From an uncultured Lachnospiraceae bacterium (lineage in GTDB: Bacteria; Bacillota; Clostridia; Lachnospirales; Lachnospiraceae), in the NCBI GenBank assembly GCA_947630855.1, contig CANRJF010000013.1:1-42996 (forward strand): DNA of 42,996 nucleotides. The letters are read 5' to 3'. The stretch's first letter is position 1. Each line of letters opens with the position of its first letter. A program made the translations under genes and the position numbers. Below the pieces are notes generated by a model. That model saw only the letters and a program-made list of their open reading frames with translations, had not been told where the DNA came from and made no database searches. This document shows positions 35,400 through 42,996 of the stretch, one piece after another.

Positions 35400-36515
35400 T
35401 TAATCTTCCCACACTGGATGTTTTAACACCCAATTACCATACATATCCTTTTCAAACAATTCTTTGTTATACAGCTTATCAACGATGCTCCAAAACTCTG
35501 TTTCCGTATAACCACAAAATTCACAAAAATCTCTGACACTAAGAGGATCCAGTGCATGGTCGTGCTCTTTTACCAGATTAACTGCTTCTTCCCGGGTAAT
35601 CAATCCATAACGTATAAACCTTGAAGCATAATCTGTTGCAAATTGATGCCCAAATTTGGGATATTTCATCCAAGAATGAACGATATAACCTCTGCTGTCT
35701 ACCTGATCAAAATTTTCAACATGATGCCTTCTGTTCCACTCATGTGTCAAATCGTGAAAGCCATGTTTTTTTGCAAATTCATAGTTTGCCACGCTATTCC
35801 ATGGTGTAAAATAAGAAATATAAATAGGGTCTAATTTATTTAATTCTTCGGCAGAAGGTGCTTTTGTAAGTGTTAAATCTTTCTGTGTTATTCCGGTGTT
35901 TTCTATAAGTTCGCTGTCACTTATATCGCTGGCAACTCCATTATTAATTTGATCCTTTGCAGAATATGTATCCATGGCGTCCACTCCGCCATATTCATAG
36001 CTTACGTTTTCACCATAAACTAATAATGGCGTATGAAATTTTAATGCCATTATAAGCGGATATGTATATATCAGCCTGTCAATATACCATGTTGGTTTGC
36101 CGTATGTCTCAAACATATAACGCATTAGCTTTTTCTGCGTCTTCATATCTGGCTTTATGCTTATAATATTGCAGCCAAATTCTTCAGATATATTTTTTAT
36201 ATTATGCCTGCCTGCTTCAGTCATGGGGAAATTATCTTCTACTGAGAAGAGAATTGGATTCATATGCATAACATTTTTTAATAGATGAACTTGATAATGG
36301 GAATCTTTTCCGCCTGAAACGGCAATGGCACAATCATAATCATTACCGTTTGAACCACGATACTTGTCACAAATCTGTTCAAATTCTTTCCATCTCTTAT
36401 CCCAGTCAATTAATTTTCTTTTTTCATAAGACTGGCAGGCAGAGCATATACCATCCTGATTGAAAGTGATTCCTGGTCTTGTATCTGGCATTACACATTT
36501 TTTACAGTATCTCAT
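35400..36515 (-). CDS. N-acetyl-sugar amidotransferase (WbuX/PseA/PtmG type)
   Basis: The 371-residue protein is an ATP-pyrophosphatase-type amidotransferase that turns an N-acetyl group into an acetamidino group, as PseA does on pseudaminic and PtmG on legionaminic acid in Campylobacter. It begins with a zinc-binding pair of motifs (RYCKKCVMPDTRPG and GICSACQ) and has the PP-loop AVSGGKDSHYQV with SGGKDS at 67-72. YGENVSYEYGG and HDLTHEWNRRHHVENFDQ are conserved family blocks. The start overlaps the upstream methyltransferase gene by four bases. Next to legB, it predicts an amidino-modified legionaminic acid, although the ammonia source (a HisH-like glutaminase) is not in the window. Confidence 0.85.
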   Translation of the reverse strand: MRYCKKCVMPDTRPGITFNQDGICSACQSYEKRKLIDWDKRWKEFEQICDKYRGSNGNDYDCAIAVSGGKDSHYQVHLLKNVMHMNPILFSVEDNFPMTEAGRHNIKNISEEFGCNIISIKPDMKTQKKLMRYMFETYGKPTWYIDRLIYTYPLIMALKFHTPLLVYGENVSYEYGGVDAMDTYSAKDQINNGVASDISDSELIENTGITQKDLTLTKAPSAEELNKLDPIYISYFTPWNSVANYEFAKKHGFHDLTHEWNRRHHVENFDQVDSRGYIVHSWMKYPKFGHQFATDYASRFIRYGLITREEAVNLVKEHDHALDPLSVRDFCEFCGYTETEFWSIVDKLYNKELFEKDMYGNWVLKHPVWED

Positions 36516-37252
36516 TTAAATCCCTCCCTTTTTATTTTGCACAACGCAAAATTATGTATTAATTGAATACCATTTACGATAAGATTTTCCTTGTCAACCA
36601 TTTTTATTGTAAAAGTTCTTAAAGGGTCATCTTTATTTTCCTCTATATCTATATTTAAATGAAATGGAACAAATTCACATATATATCCATGTTCTTCTAA
36701 AAATAACTGAATGCTTTTTTGAGATATACAATTCCAGCCCGATTCCCAGACATCTTCCTTTTCCTCCGATTTTTTTGCTTTAATCAATACATCCACATTT
36801 TTAGGGTTGAAAATACCAAATACATATAATGTGCCTTCTTTTTTTATTAATGATAGCGCATTTAGCAACACAGTTCTGTAATCATCAAATATTGATAAAA
36901 CCCCAGACATAACACCGATCTTCCATTGCTTTTTAATTACTGAAACAGAATCCCAATCTGAAATATCAATCAAATATGTATCTATATTCCTTTCTGCTAT
37001 TCCATCATTTACTTTATTCAACAGTTCTGGCATAATATCTATTCCAGATAATTCAGCATTTTTATATTTATTCCACATATAATATAAAAAGCTGCCTGTT
37101 TCACACCCAATATCTATTAAGTCAAATTTACTTTCGGCTTGCAAATTAAAATCTTTTCGTATTTCGTTCTCTATAAATTTGCTCTGTTCTTTGGGGTTCT
37201 TTTTATATGTCTCATTGAGATAAAATTTATCATGAGTTCTTTTAATATTCAT
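36512..37252 (-). CDS. Class I SAM-dependent methyltransferase
   Basis: The 246-residue protein has SAM motif I FDLIDIGCETGSFLYYMW near residues 43-60, the acidic end of strand two in LSGIDIMPEL, and motif II in YLIDISDWDSV. It resembles small O- or N-methyltransferases of antigen and antibiotic clusters. It lies between the Maf-like gene and the amidotransferase gene, which it overlaps by four bases, so it probably methylates a sugar of the same glycan. N-methylated acyl groups on legionaminic acid are known from Clostridium botulinum flagellin, so an N-methyl target is possible but unproven. AAGGAGG precedes ATG at 37252. Confidence 0.78.
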   Translation of the reverse strand: MNIKRTHDKFYLNETYKKNPKEQSKFIENEIRKDFNLQAESKFDLIDIGCETGSFLYYMWNKYKNAELSGIDIMPELLNKVNDGIAERNIDTYLIDISDWDSVSVIKKQWKIGVMSGVLSIFDDYRTVLLNALSLIKKEGTLYVFGIFNPKNVDVLIKAKKSEEKEDVWESGWNCISQKSIQLFLEEHGYICEFVPFHLNIDIEENKDDPLRTFTIKMVDKENLIVNGIQLIHNFALCKIKREGFK

Positions 37253-37279
37253 TATAATATTGTCCTCCTTATTTCAAGC

Positions 37280-38434
37280 TTAATGAAACAAATTATCAAA
37301 ATCTACTCGCGGAAAAACTTCTAACTTTCCACCTCTGGTTGCATTCCTGACTATGATGCCGTTCTTATCACACACCTCTTTTGCTCTTTGGTATGCCCCA
37401 GTCACAGCATATAATGGAACTTCTCCAATGCCTGTAATCCGTGCTATACTCTCATCAAAATAGTTGCTTACATTATTCTCAATGATAGTACCATCTTCCT
37501 GGATTTCATTACTGTAATTATGATCCACACCCAGCAAATATATTTCTGAAAATCCCATATAAACTGCAAGCTGAAAGGCAGTATATAAGACTGTATATCT
37601 ACAGCATATGCCTTTTTCAATATCCTCTGAAAACGTCAGCGGTTTATCCACAACAATTCGATTGTCTTCTACATGAGTATCATGCAGTTCCTGGTTAAAG
37701 TATGTAATGTTATCGTATACTTTCCCTGCCAAAACTGCGTTTTGAAAAGGCACAAAACGCATCTTTGCATCAATACCGTTAATAATCTCATGTATCTTGG
37801 GATAATGCACAGTATCAATCATAATGTAGTATGTTGGTCTCCAATCTGTCTGATCAAATATACGATAAATATGATTTACAGCAAAAGTAACTTCATTTTT
37901 TAAGAGTTCTAAATCTTTGCTCTTTAGACTCGGTCCATTTCCAATAATAAAACACCGCTGACCTTTATGTATATTTTTTAAATGCAATTTTGAAAGAATC
38001 TGCTGCCATTCTTTATATGATGTTTTTTCGATTTCTTTTTTAAAAAAATTATCTAAATTAACATCTGCTGACCTGGATATCGTTTTAAACAGGTAACAGT
38101 CCATATTTCTAATATTCCAAATATCCTTTAACTGGTAATATATTTCTACAAAATATTCACATGTAATTAACAATACATAATCTGCTGCATTGATTTCTTC
38201 CAACACGGTTGCACTTTTTATCTCAAAACATTTATTCCGATATCTGAATTTTGAACCATGCTTATTTTTATCGTTGTCAACAAAAAAAGCAATATGCTTT
38301 TCCAGTTCATTTATCTTTCCTATATCTGCATTATTTTCTGGTTCTATTAAAGTGCCCCCAGCCCCAAAGCATATTACTTTTCTTCCACTTAATTCTCTGA
38401 TAAATACATCTGCAAGACAATTTTTAAAAATCAT
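37280..38434 (-). CDS. DUF115/Maf-like protein (MptE-like fold), candidate glycosyltransferase
   Basis: The 384-residue protein has an N-terminal Rossmann-like region (RKVICFGAGGTL; AFFVDNDKNKHG) and, from about 160, a DUF115 domain: CFIIGNGPSLKSKDLELL, VTFAVNHIY, TYYIMIDTVH, and GFSEIYLLGVDHNYS near residue 295. DUF115 proteins include the motility accessory factor Maf that attaches nonulosonic acids to flagellin, as well as archaeal pterin kinases. This copy is shorter than flagellar Maf and lacks its flanking domains. Between the CMP-sugar cassette and the leg genes, it is the best candidate for transferring one of the CMP-activated sugars. AGGAAA precedes ATG at 38434. Confidence 0.75.
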   Translation of the reverse strand: MIFKNCLADVFIRELSGRKVICFGAGGTLIEPENNADIGKINELEKHIAFFVDNDKNKHGSKFRYRNKCFEIKSATVLEEINAADYVLLITCEYFVEIYYQLKDIWNIRNMDCYLFKTISRSADVNLDNFFKKEIEKTSYKEWQQILSKLHLKNIHKGQRCFIIGNGPSLKSKDLELLKNEVTFAVNHIYRIFDQTDWRPTYYIMIDTVHYPKIHEIINGIDAKMRFVPFQNAVLAGKVYDNITYFNQELHDTHVEDNRIVVDKPLTFSEDIEKGICCRYTVLYTAFQLAVYMGFSEIYLLGVDHNYSNEIQEDGTIIENNVSNYFDESIARITGIGEVPLYAVTGAYQRAKEVCDKNGIIVRNATRGGKLEVFPRVDFDNLFH

Positions 38435-38464
38435 ATTAATTTCCTATGCCTCTCCATATTTTAA

Positions 38465-38947
38465 TTATTTCTGCAGTTCCAGTATCCATTCTATAAACTC
38501 TCTGACAGCTCCATTCCCTCCGGCTCTGCTGCTTATAAAGTCTGCCATTTCTCTTACCTGCTTTGCCGCATCGACAGGACAGCCTATCATTCCACCAGCA
38601 TTTTTTATTAACTCCATACAGGACAAATCATTTATATCATCTCCGATATATGCTACATTATGGTATCCACACTTATTTTTTGTAAGAATCCTATCAAGTG
38701 TTTCTATTTTTACTTCTACTCCCTGATATACTTCTGAAATGCCCAATTCCCTGCAGCGGTTTTCTAAAATCGGTGAAGTTCTCCCGGTAAGAATGACCGG
38801 AACAATTCCAGAAGGGATAAGAATGTTATGAATTCCACAACCATCCTTAATATCAAATGCTTTAAAAATTTCTCCCTCTATGCCCATATAAATTTTCCCA
38901 TCTGTTAAGGTACCATCCACATCCATCACAAGATATTTTATTGTCAT
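38465..38947 (-). CDS. KdsC-like HAD phosphatase
   Basis: The 160-residue protein is a capless C0-type HAD phosphatase like KdsC and the phosphatase half of NeuA. Motif I is VMDVDGTLTDGKIYMG with the nucleophile Asp, motif II is ILTGRTS, the Lys is in the VYQGVEVKIE region, and motif IV is IGDDINDLSCM. Length matches KdsC (3-deoxy-ulosonate 8-phosphate phosphatase). No KdsA is present, so Kdo itself is unlikely. It follows the transketolase and CMP-transferase genes and probably removes the phosphate from the ketose or ulosonic acid made by that cassette. Confidence 0.87.
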   Translation of the reverse strand: MTIKYLVMDVDGTLTDGKIYMGIEGEIFKAFDIKDGCGIHNILIPSGIVPVILTGRTSPILENRCRELGISEVYQGVEVKIETLDRILTKNKCGYHNVAYIGDDINDLSCMELIKNAGGMIGCPVDAAKQVREMADFISSRAGGNGAVREFIEWILELQK

Positions 38948-38967
38948 ATAATGATACTCGCCTCATT

Positions 38968-39903
38968 TTATCCTAGCATTTTTGCTATCTGCTCAATATT
39001 TAACCCGTATTTTTCTTTTATATCTTTTGGAGAGCCAGATTCTGCAAACTCGTCATGAAATCCCACTGATTTTATTACCGCCCGGTTTTTTTGTCCTGCC
39101 AGACATTCACAAATTGTACTGTATAATCCTCCTAATACAGAATGATTTTCTACAACTACAATTGTATTAACCGAATCTGCCAAATACAAAATGCATTCCT
39201 TATCAATTGGTTTGATGCTTCTAACTGATACCAATTTCCCTTTCTTACCCATTGAACAGGCATATTCAAAACCTTCCAGTGCCTGTCTGAGTGCAGTACC
39301 CTCAAAAACAATTGCAAATTCATTTCCCATATCTTCTAACACTTCCGCTTTGCCTATGGTAAAAGTGCATATTTTACTATGAATTACTGGCTGCTCATCC
39401 CTTGCAACTCTCATATACACAGGCCCGTCATACTGTATCATGGCATCTATTGCTGCAGCAACTTCATATTCATCTGATGGCGATAATACAGTCATCCCAG
39501 GCAATACTCTGGAAATCGCAATATCTTCTGTAGCATGATGTCCCGAACCGTCCTGACCATCATCAACCCCCGCATGGGTTCCAATAATTTTAACATTTAA
39601 ATTCGCATTACATACCTGCCGCGTCTGCGCCCATGTCATTCCGTTTGAAAAAATAGCAAGTGCAACATATACAGGGATAAATCCTTCCGATGCAAAACCT
39701 CCGGCCACACTCATTGTACTCTGCTCCGCTATTCCTAGTTCAAAAAAACGTTCTGGAAATTCTTTATGAAACATTTCAACATTTGTAGATACTGAAACAT
39801 CACTGGATAATACCACTATCTTATGATTATCTTTCGCTAACTCTATCAATCTATGACCTATTACATCTTTCGGGACACTATAAGAATAATTTTGTTTCAT
39901 CAT
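38968..39903 (-). CDS. Transketolase-like, C-terminal (Pyr plus C domain) subunit
   Basis: The 311-residue protein is the second half of a split transketolase. The Pyr domain has the catalytic Glu in ELGIAEQSTMSVAGGFASEG, with YVALAIFSNGMTWAQTRQV and GQDGSGHHATEDIA; the C-terminal domain contains VVENHSVLGGLYSTICE. It would pair with the product of 39900-40730, with which it overlaps by four bases, to form a ThDP active site. Split transketolases transfer a two-carbon ketol unit. Placement in a CMP-sugar cassette rather than with pentose-phosphate genes suggests a dedicated sugar-building reaction. Confidence 0.88.
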   Translation of the reverse strand: MMKQNYSYSVPKDVIGHRLIELAKDNHKIVVLSSDVSVSTNVEMFHKEFPERFFELGIAEQSTMSVAGGFASEGFIPVYVALAIFSNGMTWAQTRQVCNANLNVKIIGTHAGVDDGQDGSGHHATEDIAISRVLPGMTVLSPSDEYEVAAAIDAMIQYDGPVYMRVARDEQPVIHSKICTFTIGKAEVLEDMGNEFAIVFEGTALRQALEGFEYACSMGKKGKLVSVRSIKPIDKECILYLADSVNTIVVVENHSVLGGLYSTICECLAGQKNRAVIKSVGFHDEFAESGSPKDIKEKYGLNIEQIAKMLG

Positions 39904-40730
39904 ATTCCCTCCCTGGCCAGACTTAGTTCTTTACATGCTGCCACATATTCATCCTTATTGGGAATATTCCTGTGCCATTTGCCATTATTCTCCATAAAAC
40001 TTATTCCCTTCCCTTTCACCGTATGTGAAATAATACATTTTGGCTTTCCGTATTGTGCATTTAATCCAGATACGCAGGAATGAATTTCCTCCATGTTGTG
40101 ACCATTAATTTCTTTTACATTCCATCCAAAGGCTTCCAGCCGTTCCCTAAGTGGTTCTATGCTTATAACATTCTCAACAGGCTGATGGGAACACAGTCCG
40201 TTACGGTCAATAATTAAAACCAGATTATCCAGTTTATAATGCCCCGCCTGCATTAATGCTTCCCAAATCTGCCCTTCATGCATTTCGCCATCACCAGTCA
40301 TAACAAAAATAGTGTTCCTGCTTTTTTTCAACTTTTTAGCAAAAGCCATTCCAACACCATATGAAAGTCCCTGTCCTAACAAACCAGTTGTAATATCCGT
40401 CAATGGCATATGAAGAAGATTAGTATGACCTTGAAGCCTTGAATTGATCTCCCGAAATGTTGACAGTTCAGCATCCTGAATATACCCCAGATGATGCAGT
40501 TCAGCATACAATGCAGGTACAGCATGTCCCTTTGACAAAAGAAATTTATCTCTCTCCTTGCTGTCATAATCTATCACGCATTCTCCCAGATATGTAATAA
40601 CATCTGTTGCTGAAAGCGCTCCGCCAACATGTCCGGAGCCGCCAAAATAAACCATGTCAAGAACTTTTTTCCTGTTTTCATTTGCTATCATCCGCAATTT
40701 ATCAAAATCTATTGTACCTGTAATCTTCAT
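39900..40730 (-). CDS. Transketolase-like, N-terminal (ThDP-binding) subunit
   Basis: The 276-residue protein is the PP half of a split transketolase: MVYFGGSGHVGGALSATDVI, DKFLLSKGHAVPALYAEL, GLLGQGLSYGVGMAFA, and the ThDP/Mg motif GDGEMHEGQIWEAL ending at IIDRNGL. HTVKGKGISFMENNGKWH is the substrate-side block. Together with the overlapping downstream gene it forms one enzyme. The phosphate-binding and His residues typical of transketolases appear present, so it should act on sugar phosphates or hydroxypyruvate. GAGG precedes ATG at 40730; the CMP-transferase gene ends about 20 bases upstream. Confidence 0.88.
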   Translation of the reverse strand: MKITGTIDFDKLRMIANENRKKVLDMVYFGGSGHVGGALSATDVITYLGECVIDYDSKERDKFLLSKGHAVPALYAELHHLGYIQDAELSTFREINSRLQGHTNLLHMPLTDITTGLLGQGLSYGVGMAFAKKLKKSRNTIFVMTGDGEMHEGQIWEALMQAGHYKLDNLVLIIDRNGLCSHQPVENVISIEPLRERLEAFGWNVKEINGHNMEEIHSCVSGLNAQYGKPKCIISHTVKGKGISFMENNGKWHRNIPNKDEYVAACKELSLAREGI

Positions 40731-40751
40731 GTCTCTGCCTCTTTGTATCCA

Positions 40752-41414
40752 TTATTTATTTTGATGAAGTTTTAAAGCTGCCTGAGCCATCCGAAAATCT
40801 TCCGCATCATCTATACATATACTCTCCTCCCATGTAACAGGTTGAATATATGGCTTTTTCCCAATTCTACGACCTAGATCGGTAAATACTTCTTTTTCAA
40901 AAACATAAAGTTCACCTTCTACATAAACAGGTTGTAATTCCTGTGTCCGTACCACATCATTGAGTGAATAATTAATAGGATGACCTTTATACCAGGCAAA
41001 CTCCTTGATTTCTCTGGCAGCAAAACCAGAATCATACACATCATTTTTTACTTTTTCCACTACCTCATCTATGTGCGCTGCCGTTAAAAAAGGCTGAGTC
41101 ACATGCATTAAAACATATATATCTGCATCAATTTCTTTTATAAATTCATGCAGAATATCTTTCGATTTAACAGTATCTCCATCCAGCCATTCTGGTCTTT
41201 TTAAGAAATGCAGATTTTTAGGCATATACTGCTGTATACTTTCATCGCTGCAATAAACATACACTTCATCAATCTGCTTGACATTTGCAATTGTCTCAAA
41301 CAGATACTGACATAAAACTTTGCCCTCACCTAAAGGTTTTATATTTTTCCCTGGCAGCCTCATATTATGCATTTTGATAGGAATAATTCCTGCTGTCTTT
41401 TTGCCCACGTTCAA
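40752..41414 (-). CDS. Acylneuraminate/Kdo cytidylyltransferase-like protein
   Basis: The 220-residue protein belongs to the CMP-sugar synthetase superfamily: IIPIKMHNMRLPGKNIKPL is the divergent nucleotide-binding loop (IPxRxxSxRLPxKN type), followed by RPEWLDGDTVKSKDIL, YVLMHVTQPFLTAAHIDE and ESICIDDAEDF near the end. It is clearly different from legF at 23469-24218, so it is expected to activate another 2-ulosonic acid. It overlaps the aldolase gene by four bases, meaning the two proteins are made together. The first loop lacks the usual Ser, which may reflect a distinct substrate. Confidence 0.82.
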   Translation of the reverse strand: MNVGKKTAGIIPIKMHNMRLPGKNIKPLGEGKVLCQYLFETIANVKQIDEVYVYCSDESIQQYMPKNLHFLKRPEWLDGDTVKSKDILHEFIKEIDADIYVLMHVTQPFLTAAHIDEVVEKVKNDVYDSGFAAREIKEFAWYKGHPINYSLNDVVRTQELQPVYVEGELYVFEKEVFTDLGRRIGKKPYIQPVTWEESICIDDAEDFRMAQAALKLHQNK

Positions 41415-42433
41415 ACACCATTCTTTCTTTTCATATACTCTTCATAAATTTTATCCAGATAATCATAGTCATATCTCTTTTTCTTGTGTTCATCAAGCAT
41501 CTCAAACATGCATTTTAAATCATAACTTGTAACGCCGGGTTTATTTTCCAAATAAGCTGTAGTAAATACATGGACACCGTAGATACCGGCATACATCATT
41601 TGCAAGGAATACCCCCACTCATAATGTTTCTTAAATTCTGAAATATAAATATCTATCATATTCAAAATCGGTTTCATAGCATATGACTTAATCTTCCTGC
41701 GATTCAAATACTCTGCAAATAATTCCGTGTTTAAATTTCCGCCGCCTCTTCCCATTCCGTATAAAGAAGCATCAACAATAACAGACCGTTCAGGTAAACT
41801 CTGTTCCAAAAAATGTTCTGCTAATGCAAAAGAATTTAATTGATTATTGTGGGAATGAAAACCAATTTTAATATCTTTAGACAAATTTGCTTCATACATT
41901 TTGTAAACCCTGGATATATCATCCTTTGTTGCCAGAGAATAAGTATCCACCATGGATAATGCTTCTGGATGCAGTCGGTTTGCTATGTCGATAATTTTTG
42001 TAATGTTCTCTTTACCATAAGAAAAAGTATCCATAGGTTGAATAGAAACTTTATAACCTTTATCCATAACCTTTTTTATAAATGGCTCTACATATGGCAC
42101 ATCTTTTTCAAAAAAACTTATCCGTATTAAATCAAAAACTGTTCCATCATTTTCCTCTAAATTATCAACATCATATCTGCCAAAATCCATTAATGCTGCA
42201 TAAATGGAGTTACCTTTTAAATTTGGAATATACTGTCTTGCACTACTTGGCTGTGGAAAATACGTTTTTCCTTCTTCATAATCACATTCTTTTAAAAATC
42301 CACATTCAATAATATCTAATCCAGCTTCTGTCAGATTGCTAATAATATCTTTTATTGCTTCTTTCCCAAAATTTGCTCCGTTTGCCTGTGCGCCATCTCG
42401 CAGCGTACAGTCTAAAACCTGTAATGCTTTCAT
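41411..42433 (-). CDS. HMGL-like/DRE-TIM metallolyase (pyruvate aldolase type)
   Basis: The 340-residue TIM-barrel protein has the DRE-TIM signature LDCTLRDGAQANG (Arg12 and Asp13 in the RDG), the metal-binding HSHNN at 193-197 and the glycine-rich block GMGRGGGNLNTE at 227-238. Relatives include 4-hydroxy-2-oxovalerate aldolase, HMG-CoA lyase and isopropylmalate synthase. It lacks the C-terminal DmpG communication domain and LeuA regulatory domain, so a simple aldolase is favoured. Pyruvate plus an aldose (phosphate) would give a 3-deoxy-2-ulosonic acid, the type of product that the overlapping CMP-transferase could activate. The exact substrates are unknown. Confidence 0.82.
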   Translation of the reverse strand: MKALQVLDCTLRDGAQANGANFGKEAIKDIISNLTEAGLDIIECGFLKECDYEEGKTYFPQPSSARQYIPNLKGNSIYAALMDFGRYDVDNLEENDGTVFDLIRISFFEKDVPYVEPFIKKVMDKGYKVSIQPMDTFSYGKENITKIIDIANRLHPEALSMVDTYSLATKDDISRVYKMYEANLSKDIKIGFHSHNNQLNSFALAEHFLEQSLPERSVIVDASLYGMGRGGGNLNTELFAEYLNRRKIKSYAMKPILNMIDIYISEFKKHYEWGYSLQMMYAGIYGVHVFTTAYLENKPGVTSYDLKCMFEMLDEHKKKRYDYDYLDKIYEEYMKRKNGV

Positions 42434-42478
42434 TATATAACCTTGCTTTCTATTTTTTACTTACTGCATCCATCTTTC

Positions 42479-42996
42479 TTATTTTTCTGCATATAGTACA
42501 ATATAATCTGCCAAGCCACGTTCCTCGCTGTTTATCATCCAGTTTCTACTTACGCTTTCAGATATATATGGGCAGGCTACGTTGCCCATGGGTTTTTTGT
42601 TTTTCAGCCAGGAAATAAGATTTCCCAATCCATATCTCTGTTGATATTTCACTTTAATATTATTAAAGCCTGCCAGTTTTGCTGAAAGTTCCAAGCTCTC
42701 TTTGTTCAAAATCCATAAATGCTGGGTAGAGAACAAAAAACTGTCATATTCTTCTCCCAATGCCATCCGCATAACTGGCTGTTCAGTAGGAGTACCAATA
42801 ATAACCCTGCCTCCATTTCTGCATAACCGATAGCATTCTTCCATAAATGTACGTGGATTATCCACATGTTCAATCACGTCAAATGACGTAATGACATCCA
42901 CTTTATTTTCATAATCCTTAAGTGCATCTTCCACATAAGCGTACATGTGGTATCCTTTTTCCTTTAAGTTATTCCGAAACGCTTCCGTAGGCTCTA
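42479..42996 (-). CDS. SAM-dependent methyltransferase, 5' end beyond the window
   Basis: The frame stays open to the right edge, through EPTEAFRNNLKEKGYH before an internal Met, so the gene begins outside the window. The visible part is the C-terminal two thirds of a class I methyltransferase: VDVITSFDVIEHVDNPRTF is the post-I/motif II region and GGRVIIGTPTE the next strand. STQHLWILNKESLELSAKLA is common in sugar and lipid methyltransferases. The SAM-binding motif I itself is not visible. It lies 45 bases upstream of the aldolase gene, in the same direction, and probably belongs to the same operon. Confidence 0.75.
   Translation of the reverse strand, partial: EPTEAFRNNLKEKGYHMYAYVEDALKDYENKVDVITSFDVIEHVDNPRTFMEECYRLCRNGGRVIIGTPTEQPVMRMALGEEYDSFLFSTQHLWILNKESLELSAKLAGFNNIKVKYQQRYGLGNLISWLKNKKPMGNVACPYISESVSRNWMINSEERGLADYIVLYAEK

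Noticed and set aside
38190-38726. 178-codon plus-strand open frame across the KdsC-like and Maf-like genes
   Set aside because: Antisense shadow of two well supported genes; composition is that of a reverse-frame artefact.

Overview
The window is an accessory glycan-biosynthesis island, almost entirely on the minus strand, so transcription runs from high to low coordinates. The AT-rich sequence, Gram-positive-type promoters and strong AGGAGG ribosome sites point to a Firmicute. The family content (CgeB-like and DUF4422 glycosyltransferases, LicD, DUF1703-type AAA ATPases) suggests a Lachnospiraceae or other clostridial genome. That placement is inference. No rRNA, tRNA, CRISPR array or phage genes were seen.

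Right part (42996-36512): a methyltransferase cut by the window edge, then a tight cassette of HMGL/DRE-TIM aldolase, CMP-sugar-synthetase-like protein, split transketolase (two genes) and KdsC-like phosphatase. A DUF115/Maf-like protein and a second methyltransferase follow. The cassette has the logic of a pathway that builds, dephosphorylates and CMP-activates a 2-ulosonic acid, but it contains no NeuB or KdsA. It is the best candidate here for an undescribed pathway.

Middle part (36515-23390): a WbuX/PseA-type amidotransferase, then a legionaminic-acid operon: legB, legC, ptmE, an unknown two-membrane-helix protein, legH, legI, a Gfo/Idh oxidoreductase, legG, a formyltransferase-like protein, a PIG-L deacetylase, a second Gfo/Idh oxidoreductase and legF. 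A strong intrinsic terminator closes it. Before legB lies a promoter whose -35 box abuts one of two identical dyad sites, an operator-like arrangement. The amidotransferase, deacetylase and formyltransferase suggest a legionaminic acid with altered N-acyl groups.

Left part (23331-1): new promoters start units for a metallophosphoesterase, a Rossmann protein, a LicD fusion and many soluble glycosyltransferases: five CgeB-like, two DUF4422, one intact GT8, and a roughly 1050-residue GT2/methyltransferase-like/FkbH/SGNH-like fusion. Unrelated genes (an AAA ATPase, an orphan phosphonopyruvate decarboxylase, a two-helix membrane protein) and broken 5' pieces of further AAA ATPases interrupt this part. 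At the extreme left a mobile-element end truncates a second GT8 gene.

No Wzx, Wzy, ABC exporter or ligase is present. With the Maf-like gene, the island fits glycosylation of a protein such as flagellin in the cytoplasm better than a lipid-linked polysaccharide, although no flagellin gene lies inside the window.
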